Counted from the first letter of the stretch, positions 45,748 to 54,452 are shown. The stretch is 64,000 bases of DNA from Thiohalorhabdus sp. Cl-TMA (GCF_041821045.1 NZ_JBGUAW010000002.1:62001-126000), one strand, 5' to 3'. Notes: a model not told the origin generated them from the letters alone. A program made the numbers and translations.

Positions 45748-46491
45748 TCAATACAGCAGCCGCCCGCCGTCGACGCTGAGCACCTGCCCGGTAACGTAGT
45801 CGGCGCGCGCCAGGTAGTGCACCGCCTCGGCCACGGGCTCCTCGCCGCCCGCCCGGCCCAGGGCCGTATGGCGCAGCAGCGCCTCCTTGTCGCTCTCGCT
45901 CTTGCCCGCGTCCGGCCACAGGGCCGCGCCCGGCGCCACGGCGTTGACGCGCACCCGCGGGCCCATCTCCTTGGCCAGGGCCCGGGTCAGCATCACCACG
46001 CCGGCCTTGGAGACGGAATAGACGGGGTGGTGCTCCAGGGGCCGCTCGGCGTGGACATCGGCCAGGTTGATGATCGCCCCGCCCCGGGCCTCCAGGTGCT
46101 CCTGGGCCGCCTGGGCCAGGAAGAAGGGCGCCTTGAGGTTGGTGTCCAGCAGCTCGTCCCAGGCGGGCTCGCTCGCCTCCTTCAGGGGCGTGGGATAGAA
46201 GCGGGCGGCGTTGTTCACCAGGATGTCCAGGCCGCCGAAGGCAGCCACCACCGCCTCCACCAGGGGGCCGAGGTTGGCGGTCTCCTCCAGGGCGCAGCCG
46301 AAGACGCGCGCCCTTCCCGGCCCCTGCGCCTCCAGCTCCTCCGCCAGGGCCTCCGCCGCGGCGCGGCTGCTGTGATAGTGGATGGCCACGTCCGCCCCGG
46401 CCGCGTGCAGGTGCCGGGCGGTGGCCCGGCCCAGGCGGTGGGCGGCCCCGGTGACCAGGGCCACATGACCGGCAAGATCGCCATCGGCCAT
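45748..46491 (-). CDS. short-chain dehydrogenase, pteridine-reductase-like
   Basis: NADPH-dependent SDR, 247 aa. The ATG at 46491 begins MADGDLAGHVALVTGAAHRLG. The TGAAHRLG cofactor loop, with a basic residue following Ala-Ala, is typical of pteridine reductases (FolM/PTR1). The catalytic YSVSKAG and DILVNNAARF are present, and the C-terminus ends YVTGQVLSVDGGRLLY. The convergent folB-folK genes support a role in dihydrofolate or dihydrobiopterin reduction. An ordinary ketoacyl-type SDR cannot be excluded. Confidence 0.8.
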   Translation of the reverse strand: MADGDLAGHVALVTGAAHRLGRATARHLHAAGADVAIHYHSSRAAAEALAEELEAQGPGRARVFGCALEETANLGPLVEAVVAAFGGLDILVNNAARFYPTPLKEASEPAWDELLDTNLKAPFFLAQAAQEHLEARGGAIINLADVHAERPLEHHPVYSVSKAGVVMLTRALAKEMGPRVRVNAVAPGAALWPDAGKSESDKEALLRHTALGRAGGEEPVAEAVHYLARADYVTGQVLSVDGGRLLY

Positions 46492-46617
46492 GGGGGGCTC
46501 CTTGCTGCGCGTTGACGGGCCGGGCGGTTCCCGAGGGACCCGAGGCCCCGTGGCTGCTAGTATAACGCCCTTCCCCGGTAGCCAAGCAGGGAACGCCCCT
46601 GCCCGTCGAGGATATCC

Positions 46618-47802
46618 ATGGAATTTACTGAATCCGCTCTCCCCGAGCCCAACGACGCGGAGCGCGAGCGGGCGGAGTCCGTCGCCGCCGTCCTGCGCGA
46701 CCGCATGGCCGCTAGCGGCGGCGCGATCCCCTTCGACCGGTTCATGCGCACGGCGCTCTACGAGCCCGGCCTGGGCTATTACGTGGGCGGACGCGAGCGC
46801 CTGGGCCGCGGAGGCGATTTCGTGACCGCCCCCGAGCTGACGCCCTTTTTCGGATACACGGTGGCGGGCCAGGTGGTGGACCTGCTGGCGCGCTGCGGTG
46901 GTGGCGACGTTCTGGAGGCTGGGGCCGGAAGCGGCGCCCTCGCCACGCAGCTCCTGGCGGAGCTGGAGCGCCTGGGCAACCTCCCGGAGCGCTACCGGAT
47001 CCTGGAGGTGAGTCCGGACCTGAAGGAACGCCAGCGCCGCACCCTGGAGCGCACCCTGCCCCACCTCATGGACCGGGTGGAGTGGCTGGAGGATTTCCCC
47101 GCCGAGGCCTGGCGTGGGGTGGTGGTGGCCAACGAGCTGCTGGACAGCCTGCCGGTGCACCGGGTGCGCATCACTGAGGAAGGCCTCAAGGAGCTCCACG
47201 TGGCTCCGAACGACTCGGGCGGCTTCCAGTGGCGGGAGGGCCCGGTGAGCGACCCACGCATCGCCGATGCGATCGGGAGCCTGGACGGTTTGCCGGCGGG
47301 CATGGAGACCGAGGTCAATCTGGAGGCGCCGGCCTGGACGGTGCAGGCGGCGGAGAGCCTGGAGCGGGGCGGCGTGCTGCTCATCGACTACGGTCACCCG
47401 GCCGCCGAGCTCTACAGCCCCGGGCGGGCCCGCGGAACCCTCATGTGCCATTTCCGCCACCGTGCCCACGATGATCCCTTCTACCTGCCGGGGGTCCAGG
47501 ACATCACCGCCCACGTGGATTTTTCCGCGGTGGCGGGCGCCTCCGCCGGCGCCGGTCTGGAGCTGGGGGGATTCGCCACCCAGGCCCAGTTCCTCATCAA
47601 TCTGGGGCTCACGCACCGTGTGGAGTCCTACCTCGGGGCGGGCGGCGTGAGCGACGAGGAACAGCTCCAGCTCGCCACCGCGCTCAAGCAGCTCACTCTG
47701 CCCCAGGGCATGGGCGAGTCCTTCAAGGCCCTGCTGCTGGTGCGCGGGGTGGAGGGGCCCTTTCCGGGCTTCCGCCAGGGCGACCGGGCCGGGGAGCTGT
47801 AG
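46618..47802 (+). CDS. SAM-dependent methyltransferase, MidA/NDUFAF7-like
   Basis: A 394-aa protein of the DUF185 (MidA) family, whose eukaryotic members methylate an arginine of a complex I subunit. IPFDRFMRTALYEPGLGYYVGG, DFVTAPELTPFFGYTVAGQ, DVLEAGAGSGALATQLL (SAM loop), GVVVANELLDSLPVHRV and HVDFSAVAGAS are highly conserved family motifs. It is divergent from the pteridine-reductase-like gene and followed by repeat copy C. The substrate in bacteria is unproven. Confidence 0.92.
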   Translation: MEFTESALPEPNDAERERAESVAAVLRDRMAASGGAIPFDRFMRTALYEPGLGYYVGGRERLGRGGDFVTAPELTPFFGYTVAGQVVDLLARCGGGDVLEAGAGSGALATQLLAELERLGNLPERYRILEVSPDLKERQRRTLERTLPHLMDRVEWLEDFPAEAWRGVVVANELLDSLPVHRVRITEEGLKELHVAPNDSGGFQWREGPVSDPRIADAIGSLDGLPAGMETEVNLEAPAWTVQAAESLERGGVLLIDYGHPAAELYSPGRARGTLMCHFRHRAHDDPFYLPGVQDITAHVDFSAVAGASAGAGLELGGFATQAQFLINLGLTHRVESYLGAGGVSDEEQLQLATALKQLTLPQGMGESFKALLLVRGVEGPFPGFRQGDRAGEL

Positions 47803-47811
47803 GAGAGAACA

Positions 47812-47990
47812 GAAACCGCCAAGATACGCCAAGGAAAAACGGCAGGATCAAACCCCTGAATAGGCAGCACCGGAAGTAAGGATAAGGGGGGAGGTGATTG
47901 GCCGCCCCTATTGAAAAGGTTGGCTGCTTTTCCCGTTAGGTTATCCGCTTTCCCTGGTTTCTTGGCTCCTTGGCGTTTTTTGCCGTCTTT
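47812..47990. repeat. dispersed CGCCAAGG repeat, copy C
   Basis: The left block (47814-47842) has ACCGCCAAG, then ACGCCAAGG and AAAAACGGC. The right block (47960-47985) has CTTGGCTCCTTGGCG followed by TTTTTTGCCG. The blocks are in opposite orientation but imperfect, enclosing about 115 bp. It lies between the MidA-like gene and uppP. Confidence 0.6.
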
Positions 47991-48008
47991 TGACGCAAAG
48001 GGGACTCC

Positions 48009-48803
48009 ATGACCTACCTCCAGGCCCTGGTGCTGGCGCTGCTCCAGGGCATCACCGAATGGCTGCCTATCTCCAGCTCCGCGCATCTGATCCTGTTTCC
48101 GGCCCTGGTGGGCTGGCCCGATCAGGGGCTGGGCTTCGACGTGGCGGTGCACGTGGGGTCGCTGGCGGCGGTGATGATCTACTTCCGCACGGATATCACC
48201 GCCATGGCGCGCGACTGGGGCCGGTCGGTGGTGACGCGGCGGTTGGAGGGCGAGGCCCGGCTGGCCTGGGCGGTGCTGCTCGCCACCATTCCGGTGGGTC
48301 TGGCGGGCCTGGCCTTCAAGGATGTGGTGGAGGGCGCCATGCGCGATCCCCACGTGCTGGCCTGGGCCCTGATCGGATTCGGCGTGCTGCTGTGGGCAGC
48401 GGATGCCCGGGGACGCCGGGTCCGCACCGAGCGCCAGCTCACCTGGAAGGACGTGGTGGTGATCGGCTTCGCCCAGGCCCTGGCGCTGATCCCCGGCACC
48501 TCCCGCTCCGGCATCACCATGACCGCCGGCCTGGCGGTGGGGTGGACCCGGGAGGCCAGCGCCCGTTTCTCCTTCCTGCTGGCCATCCCGGTGATCGTGC
48601 TGGCCGGCGGCCTCGACGTGGTGGATATCATCGAGGGCGAGGCTCGTCAGCCCCTTCCCCTGCTGGCCACCGGCTTCCTGGCCAGCGCCGTCTCCGCCTA
48701 CCTCTGCATCTGGGCCTTCCTGGCCTTCATCCGCCGCATCGGCATGGGCCCCTTCGTGCTCTACCGGATCGCCCTGGGGGGGCTGCTTCTGGCGGTGTTC
48801 TGA
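48009..48803 (+). CDS. uppP: undecaprenyl-diphosphatase UppP (BacA)
   Basis: Inner-membrane enzyme recycling undecaprenyl pyrophosphate for cell-wall synthesis, 264 aa with about seven to eight hydrophobic segments. The active-site motifs are LQGITEWLPISSSAHLIL and LALIPGTSRSGITMTAGLAVG. The C-terminal helices and length match the BacA family. Confidence 0.96.
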   Translation: MTYLQALVLALLQGITEWLPISSSAHLILFPALVGWPDQGLGFDVAVHVGSLAAVMIYFRTDITAMARDWGRSVVTRRLEGEARLAWAVLLATIPVGLAGLAFKDVVEGAMRDPHVLAWALIGFGVLLWAADARGRRVRTERQLTWKDVVVIGFAQALALIPGTSRSGITMTAGLAVGWTREASARFSFLLAIPVIVLAGGLDVVDIIEGEARQPLPLLATGFLASAVSAYLCIWAFLAFIRRIGMGPFVLYRIALGGLLLAVF

Positions 48804-48827
48804 AAAGGGCGAACCGCCGTGCTTCCC

Positions 48828-49601
48828 CTATTTCCCCTCCCCGGAACCTCCACCGAAGGCGTAGCTCACCGCCACCACGCCGCTGTAGACAGTGGCGCGG
48901 TCGACGATGGGGCTATCGGTGACAGGCTCGTCCAGCCAGCTGTGGCGCAGGTAGGTGAATGCCCCCCAGCGGCCGGTGAGACGGACCCGGGCCACCAGGG
49001 CCACGAAGGGGCTCCAGGCGTCCTGCCCGGAATAGGCCGGGCGTCCCGCCCGGGCTTCCCCGGGTCGGACCCCGTAGTAGTAGTCCACGAAGCGGTCGCT
49101 CGCCCATTCCACCCCAGCCCCGGGAGACAAGGTGAACCGGCGTCCGCCTAGGCGGTAGCCGAGCTGGGCGGAGGCCTCCTGCCCCTGGTGGCGGCCGAGC
49201 AGGTCCGTCACGCCCTGCACCTGCAACCGCCACCGCCCCAGCCGCCGGGTGAGCTCCAGCCCCGCCTCTGCCGTCTTCCGGCGGTCCGCCATGCCCTCCA
49301 GGGCCCGGCTGTCGCCCCCTTCATAGCTCTGGAAGCGGGGCTGGAGCACGGCCGCAAGGTTGAGCCTCCGGTCGCCCCAGAGGCGGTACCGGGCCTGGAT
49401 GCCCCGGAAGCTGAACCGCCCCAGGTTCACGTTGAGCAGGGGGACGGGCGTGAGGTTCCGGCGCACCCCTTCGTAGGGGGACGGAGAGGCCACCACCCCC
49501 GCCCCGATCATTACCGGGGGGCGCTTCGGCGGCGGCTGGGCGATGGAAATGCCCGGTGCGAGGAAGGCGAGCAGGGAAAGAAGGACCAGAAACGCGCTCA
49601 T
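48828..49601 (-). CDS. MipA/OmpV family outer-membrane protein
   Basis: A 257-aa beta-barrel candidate with signal peptide (FLVLLSLLAFLAPGISIAQP). The family pattern is seen in MIGAGVVASPSPYEGVRRNLTPVPLLNVNL, GIQARYRLWGDRRLNLAAVL and the C-terminal SGVVAVSYAFGG. The role may be scaffolding or porin-like. The start overlaps the stop of the exchanger gene (ATGA). It is the last gene of the minus-strand run. Confidence 0.82.
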   Translation of the reverse strand: MSAFLVLLSLLAFLAPGISIAQPPPKRPPVMIGAGVVASPSPYEGVRRNLTPVPLLNVNLGRFSFRGIQARYRLWGDRRLNLAAVLQPRFQSYEGGDSRALEGMADRRKTAEAGLELTRRLGRWRLQVQGVTDLLGRHQGQEASAQLGYRLGGRRFTLSPGAGVEWASDRFVDYYYGVRPGEARAGRPAYSGQDAWSPFVALVARVRLTGRWGAFTYLRHSWLDEPVTDSPIVDRATVYSGVVAVSYAFGGGSGEGK

Positions 49602-50962
49602 CCGCCGCCCCCCGAAGCGGTTCCGGAAGAGGTCCCGTAGGTGACGAGCACCAACAGCAGCAGGGCGACGATGGCGGTCATGATGGTGGTATCAAGCAGT
49701 CCCAACGTGTGGTCCTCCTCGAGGAGCTCCAAAAGTACGAAGAAGGTGGGGAACAGGAACAGCAGCAGAAAGGTGTTGGACAGGCCGAAGTCGAGCGGCA
49801 GGGCCGGATGGCCGACCCATCCCTGATAGATGGCGATGGCCAACAGCGTCAGGGGCAGCACCAGGAACATCACCTGGGTGATGCCGCCGAAGGCGTTGGC
49901 CAGGGCGATGCCATATTCGCCCTTGCGGTGGGCCTGCCAGAGAATCACGTATTCGCTCATACCCGCGAAACCGGCCAGGATCAGGGCGGTCAGGAGCGGA
50001 TTGAAGCGGAAATCCGTCATGGCTACCTCGGCGAAGGCGGCCACCCGCTCGCCGCCCAGGAAGGCACCGACCACCCCCACCAGCAACAGCCAGCCGATCA
50101 CCGGCAGGGTTCCGCGGCCCACGCCCCGGTAGGCCAGATCCCGCCGCCGGGCCACCTCGGTTTCCGAAAGGTCGAGGGCTTCCCGCACCGCCGTCTCCTC
50201 GCGCGCGTACTCCTCGAGCAGCTTGTAGACGTACACCCCGAAGACGCCCAGGAGTACTGCGGCCACGATGGCCAGATCCGCCGGGGCGAAGGCGGCCTTG
50301 GCGTGGCCGTTCACGCTCAGGCTCAGCATGACCAGCCCCAGGATCAGCCCCATCGCCGCCCCGGCCGTGAGCAGCTGGGCACCCGCCTCGGTGATGGGGC
50401 GCGGCATGAGGTACTTGCCCCGGGTGTCCTTGGGCAGGAAATAGGAATACAGGCTAAAGACCAGGGTGTTCAGGTAGATGGTGATCAGGGCCAGGGTGAA
50501 GGCGGCGGCCGGACTCACCGGAATCAGGAAACCGATTGCCGCGAGCTCGGGAATGGTGGACAGGATCTCGCTCACGGTTCCGGCCACGTAGTGGTCCCAT
50601 TCCAGGCGCGCGGCCAGGCGTTGCGTACCCACCACGAAGGCCTCGCAGGCTGACTGCAAGAGCAGTAGCCCGGCGGCCAGGGCACCGGCCGCGACGGCCC
50701 AGCGGGGCAGCGCCAGCCCGGCCAGGTCGCCGAAGTACAGGGCCCCCCACAGGGCGATGCCGAGGGCCATCCGCCGGGCCCAGCGGGGATAGGGCGGGCG
50801 CAGCGTCCCCGGGGGCAGGCCCAGATGGAAAATGGAGAGCCGGTCCGGGTCGATGCCGGCCTCCCGTAGCCGGTGCTCGGCGCGCGCAGAGGCGCCGGGC
50901 AGGCCCGCGGCGGCCCGGTCTCCCTTCGGGGGGTATTCCCGGTTGGAGGTTTCAGCGTCCAT
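49598..50962 (-). CDS. CaCA-superfamily-like cation exchanger, divergent
   Basis: A 454-aa polytopic membrane protein with about 11 helices. Two inverted alpha-repeat-like motifs are present. The first is YVAGTVSEILSTIPELAAIG (near residue 125), resembling the TxxExxxSxPEL motif. The second is AGFAGMSEYVILWQAHRKG, followed by ALANAFGGITQVMFLVLPL, resembling the second half of CAX proteins. The N-terminal 70 residues are cytoplasmic. Divergence from known exchangers is large, so cation and direction are unknown. It is coupled to MipA by ATGA and follows an unrecognised membrane protein gene. Confidence 0.7.
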   Translation of the reverse strand: MDAETSNREYPPKGDRAAAGLPGASARAEHRLREAGIDPDRLSIFHLGLPPGTLRPPYPRWARRMALGIALWGALYFGDLAGLALPRWAVAAGALAAGLLLLQSACEAFVVGTQRLAARLEWDHYVAGTVSEILSTIPELAAIGFLIPVSPAAAFTLALITIYLNTLVFSLYSYFLPKDTRGKYLMPRPITEAGAQLLTAGAAMGLILGLVMLSLSVNGHAKAAFAPADLAIVAAVLLGVFGVYVYKLLEEYAREETAVREALDLSETEVARRRDLAYRGVGRGTLPVIGWLLLVGVVGAFLGGERVAAFAEVAMTDFRFNPLLTALILAGFAGMSEYVILWQAHRKGEYGIALANAFGGITQVMFLVLPLTLLAIAIYQGWVGHPALPLDFGLSNTFLLLFLFPTFFVLLELLEEDHTLGLLDTTIMTAIVALLLLVLVTYGTSSGTASGGGG

Positions 50963-51055
50963 AGAGGTTCCGGATGGCGGGAAGGAAATGCCGAGTATGG
51001 AGTATGGCCCAGGGCCGGGAAGCCGTCATCCCTGTCCTTCCGGGCGGGCCCCGCA

Positions 51056-52204
51056 TCAGGTGGACTCCGATTGGGTCCTTTTCCGCTGGCGGTAGCCGAA
51101 GGCCGCCTGCCGCACGTTCTCCTCGTCCTCCAGGCCGGTGCCCAGGGCACCGCCGATGGTGGCCAGCGAGGTGGCCATCCAGGCCAGGGTGAAATAGTCG
51201 CCCCAGCCCACCGAGTAACCTTCCACCACCATCCGCATCGAGGACTGGAAGACCTCCCGAGGGACGAACATGGCGCCCGCCACCAGCAGAAGGCCGTACA
51301 GGGCAGCATAGGACATGACCGCCGCCGTGGACATGGTCAGCAGCGTGGCGGCGTTGTACAGCATGGTGAGCTCGCGGGTGCTCCGTCTGTAGCGGTCCCG
51401 CTCCCACAGGTTGTGCGCGATGATGGTCCAGACGGTGATGCCGCCCAGGGACAGCAGCATCAAGGCCAAAAGGCGGGTCCCGCCGAGGGTGGCGCTTACC
51501 TGGTACATACTGGTGAAGAACAGCACGTAGGCCCCGGTGGCAAAGGCCGCGGCGAACACGCCCCGGAAGCTCGGAAACAGGTTCCAGGGGGAGTTGTTCC
51601 GTACCATGCCGGGCAGGATCCGCAACAGCGCCGGCCATTTGGGGGAGGTGTACTCCACGTCGCCGCCGAAATCGGAGTCCCCGTGCTGGATCTGGGCATG
51701 CTGGCGGATGGGGGCTACCCGCTGGCTGAGCGGTCCCCGGTACAGCTGAAACGGGCGCCCCGGTCCGCTCCGTGGCGTTGCCGCGGATCCGGCATCCCGC
51801 TCGCGCTCCATGCCGTGGATGCCCCGGATGAGCTGCAGGGCCGTTTCCCGGGCGCGGGCATACAGGTGCAAGGCGCCCAGGGCAGGTAGGGAGAATCCCC
51901 CGGTTCCCTGTGCCTGGCTCTCGGTGGCCACCACCACCCGGCGGTCCCGCAGGATGGGCAGATCGGTGAGGAACAGGGCCAGATCCCATCCTTCCTCCTC
52001 TTTCCGCTTCCGGCATTGGGTGAGGAGGTCCGGGGCCTCGATGTCGCTCCCGGTGAGGGGGTCGGTGCGGACGGTCACCTCCCAGGAGACGTTCCCGTCC
52101 ACTTCCGAGCGGAGCAGCTCGGGTAATGCTTCCGCGAGCTTGCAGGCGAGCTTTTCGGAGAGCCCCGGAGCGGGAACCAGACCCAGGGTGAGATGGGCTG
52201 CCAT
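51056..52204 (-). CDS. unrecognised membrane protein with soluble N-domain, 382 aa
   Basis: I cannot name the family. Residues 1-180 are soluble, beginning MAAHLTLGLVPAPGLSEKLA, with VSWEVTVRTDPLTG, WDLALFLTDLPILRDRRVVVATES and LPALGALHLYARARETALQL; this looks like an alpha/beta domain. Residues about 200-360 hold four or five membrane helices (FAAAFATGAYVLFFTSMY, LLALMLLSLGGITVWTIIAHN, and others). The C-terminus is basic and Gln-rich. It precedes the exchanger gene by 93 nt on the same strand, so it may be its partner. Function unknown. Confidence 0.7.
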   Translation of the reverse strand: MAAHLTLGLVPAPGLSEKLACKLAEALPELLRSEVDGNVSWEVTVRTDPLTGSDIEAPDLLTQCRKRKEEEGWDLALFLTDLPILRDRRVVVATESQAQGTGGFSLPALGALHLYARARETALQLIRGIHGMERERDAGSAATPRSGPGRPFQLYRGPLSQRVAPIRQHAQIQHGDSDFGGDVEYTSPKWPALLRILPGMVRNNSPWNLFPSFRGVFAAAFATGAYVLFFTSMYQVSATLGGTRLLALMLLSLGGITVWTIIAHNLWERDRYRRSTRELTMLYNAATLLTMSTAAVMSYAALYGLLLVAGAMFVPREVFQSSMRMVVEGYSVGWGDYFTLAWMATSLATIGGALGTGLEDEENVRQAAFGYRQRKRTQSEST

Positions 52205-52347
52205 ATGGAATTCCCGGCGATTTCGGGTACGAAGCCCCCGAGCGGGGAGGATTCCCAGCCTGCGGCAGCATCCGGGCCCGGGTCACTTCGGGTGAGTCCG
52301 GGGACCGGCAAGGAATCTCCTGGGGCATGCGGGACGGCCGGCGGGGG

Positions 52348-52695
52348 CTAAGGGGCTACGGCGGCGGCGTTGACGGCCGAATAGCCATTGTGGTCGCAGG
52401 TTCCGGTGACATGCACGCGGACGGGCAGGTTGTCCTCCACCGACCTGAGCAGGATGCGGAAGATGTGCTCCGCTCCCGGCCCCGTGTGGTCGCGGAAGAA
52501 CCATTCTTTCTCGGAGCAGCCGGAGGGGTTCTCCTTCACCGGCAGCCGGAACAGGAACCGGCCGGCGGTGGTGGGGCGGAACTCCTGAACGTAGCCATAG
52601 TCCGTCCATCCGGCCTCGGCGCCCGCCGGCGCGGGCCGGATCAGCCCCGCCGTCAGCAGCAGGGCCGCGAGCAACAGCGGCCGGTCGCTGGTCAT
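52348..52695 (-). CDS. small secreted protein, 115 aa
   Basis: A signal peptide (PLLLAALLLTAGLIRPAPAGA) is followed by a mature part of about 90 residues (GWTDYGYVQEFRPTTAGRFL, then SGCSEKEWFFRDH, then VRVHVTGTCDHNGYSAVNAA). The two cysteines (after PSG and TGT) may form a disulfide, giving a small beta-rich domain. It overlaps the SCO1 gene by 4 nt. Function unknown; a role in copper or oxidase assembly is suggested only by context. Confidence 0.65.
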   Translation of the reverse strand: MTSDRPLLLAALLLTAGLIRPAPAGAEAGWTDYGYVQEFRPTTAGRFLFRLPVKENPSGCSEKEWFFRDHTGPGAEHIFRILLRSVEDNLPVRVHVTGTCDHNGYSAVNAAAVAP

Positions 52696-53333
52696 CGCCC
52701 CGCCACCTCCGTGCCCCCGCCGCTTTCCAACAAGTGCCGGAGATCGTGGGCCAGGGCCGGAGCCTCGTCGTCGGGGAGGGCCAGCAGTCTGGGGTAGCCG
52801 CGCCTGTCGAAGACGAACAGGCCGCTGCTGTGGGAGACGTCGTAACTGCCGTGGCGGTCGGGCTCGCCGTGGCCGTATGCGACCCGGTAGCGCTTGGCCA
52901 GGGCTTCCAGCCGGTCCTCGCTGCCGCGCAGCCCCACGAACCGGGGTCCGAAGGCGTTGACGTAGGAGCGCAGCACCTCCCGGGTGTCCCGGGCGGGGTC
53001 CACGGTGACGAACAGCACCCGCACCCGGTCGGCCCCTACGTCCAGCCGGTCGAGCGCCTGCCGCACGGTGGCCAGGGTGGCCGGACAGACGTCCGGGCAG
53101 TGCGTGAAGCCGAAATAGACCAGGGTCACCTTGCCCCGGAAATCGCTGCCGTGCACGGTCTCGCCGGTGTGGCTCGTCATGGTGAAGGCCAGGCGCGGCA
53201 TGAGCCCGGAGATGTCCTTGAGGCGCCAGGGGCCGTCGCCGCTGCAGCCGGTCAGCAGCAGGGCCGCCAGCAGGAGCCAGGCCGCTCCGCGCAGCCGAGG
53301 GAAAAGGGGGCCTTGGATGCGCGCCTTTTTCAC
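52692..53333 (-). CDS. SCO1/SenC-family lipoprotein
   Basis: A 213-aa membrane-tethered copper chaperone or thiol reductase for cytochrome oxidase CuA assembly. Lipobox LTGC at Cys30. Metal ligands are C79 and C83 (FTHCPDVCPATL) and H168 (YDVSHSSGLFV). The thioredoxin-like core HGSDFRGKVTLVYFGFTHCP is typical. It is close to the CtaG gene, supporting oxidase assembly. Confidence 0.92.
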   Translation of the reverse strand: MKKARIQGPLFPRLRGAAWLLLAALLLTGCSGDGPWRLKDISGLMPRLAFTMTSHTGETVHGSDFRGKVTLVYFGFTHCPDVCPATLATVRQALDRLDVGADRVRVLFVTVDPARDTREVLRSYVNAFGPRFVGLRGSEDRLEALAKRYRVAYGHGEPDRHGSYDVSHSSGLFVFDRRGYPRLLALPDDEAPALAHDLRHLLESGGGTEVAGR

Positions 53334-53350
53334 GGTTCAGCTCCTGGGAT

Positions 53351-53442
53351 CACCGCCAAGGACGCCAAGGAAAAAACGGCATTCATCCATACGCATAACC
53401 CCTCCGGCCTTTTTATCTGCGTTCGTCCGCGCCATCCGTGGA
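53351..53442. repeat. dispersed CGCCAAGG repeat copy D with a second repeat type
   Basis: ACCGCCAAGGACGCCAAGG followed by AAAAAACGGC spans 53352-53380, close to the left block of copy C. No inverted partner is seen; instead a block TTTTTATCTGCGTTCGTCC at about 53409-53428, then GCGCCATCCGTGGA, follows. That block resembles another class of short intergenic repeat. The gap lies between SCO1 and CtaG. Confidence 0.6.
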
Positions 53443-53496
53443 TGCGCTCCGTTCCTTTCCAGGCGTACCGCGCGTGCCCGGCGGTTCGGCGTGTAT

Positions 53497-54345
53497 TCAG
53501 GCTTCGGAGCCGGCGGCCTCCAGGTGCGCCTGGTTGTTCTCCCGCATCCACATGCGCAGCACGATCAGGCCCACCACCACGCTCATCATGGCCGCCGGAA
53601 TCCAGGTAAGGAGGCCGCCGATCTGCTGATCCAGCAGGGGCGAAATGGGCCAGGCCCGGCCACAGACCTCGTAGATGTCGAACAGCACGCCGTTGCTCAG
53701 ACTGATGTAGGCGCCGATGGCGATCTGGGGGAGCATGATGACCCACAGCATGATGATCCGCGTGCCGAAGCCCAATCCGCCGCGGGCCGGGGAGCGCGGG
53801 TCCACCGCCAGCCACCAGAACAGCAGGCCGTCCACCACCATGCTCCAGTTCATGGCCTTGTACAGGGGAACGCTCAGCATGGCGTCGAAATGGACCGGCG
53901 GATAGAGCCACAGGTAGATCAGGCCCACGAACAGCAGGGAGGCCGTAATGGGGTGCTGCACGGCGCCGTAAATCCGCCGGGTGATCGGATGGCGCCAGAA
54001 TCGGCGCAGGGCCTGCTTGAGCCGCCCTTCCGGCAGGCCCTCGCCCAGGATCTCGTGCGGCAGCGCCAGCACCATGAGCACCGGTCCCACGTGGTGCAGA
54101 ACCAGGTGCTGGCCCCGGTGGATCCAGAACATGTGCTGGGCGAGGTAGTCCAGCTGGGTCTGGAGCATGACGTAAGTGAGCCCCAGACCCAGGAAGAAGG
54201 ACGCGGCGCGCCAGAACCCGGTGCGCCCGCCCCGGCGCCGGCGGACGAGCATGCCGCGCAGGAACAGGGCGCCCGCCGTGACGGTGAGCGCCAGAACCGT
54301 TGGGGAGAATTCGTAGGGAGCCAGGAAGCCGACTACCGCGCTCAT
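53497..54345 (-). CDS. cytochrome c oxidase assembly protein CtaG (caa3 type)
   Basis: Inner-membrane protein with about seven helices, from the caa3_CtaG family that helps CuB insertion. The ATG at 54345 (MSAVVGFLAPYEFSPTVLAL) is taken; in-frame ATGs at 54384 and 54408 are alternatives. Motifs include FWIHRGQHLVLHHVGPVLMVLALP with the His-rich helix, YLWLYPPVHFDAML, and LGTRIIMLWVIMLPQIAIGAY-like segments. It is in the same minus-strand run as SCO1. The oxidase subunits are outside the window. Confidence 0.85.
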   Translation of the reverse strand: MSAVVGFLAPYEFSPTVLALTVTAGALFLRGMLVRRRRGGRTGFWRAASFFLGLGLTYVMLQTQLDYLAQHMFWIHRGQHLVLHHVGPVLMVLALPHEILGEGLPEGRLKQALRRFWRHPITRRIYGAVQHPITASLLFVGLIYLWLYPPVHFDAMLSVPLYKAMNWSMVVDGLLFWWLAVDPRSPARGGLGFGTRIIMLWVIMLPQIAIGAYISLSNGVLFDIYEVCGRAWPISPLLDQQIGGLLTWIPAAMMSVVVGLIVLRMWMRENNQAHLEAAGSEA

Positions 54346-54452
54346 GGTGCTAGGGATCCCGAAGCCGATGGCCGTTGCCAGCATGCCCCGCGGGCGCGCC
54401 GCGGGCAAGGGGCCCGATTCTGAGACCGGAGAGCCGGCGGGCGGATTCCCGC

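Noticed and set aside
46492-47832. Long N-terminal extension of the pteridine-reductase-like gene into the MidA-like region
   Set aside because: The extension is antisense to the well-conserved MidA-like gene; the SDR starts naturally at 46491 with MADGDLAGHVALVTGAA.
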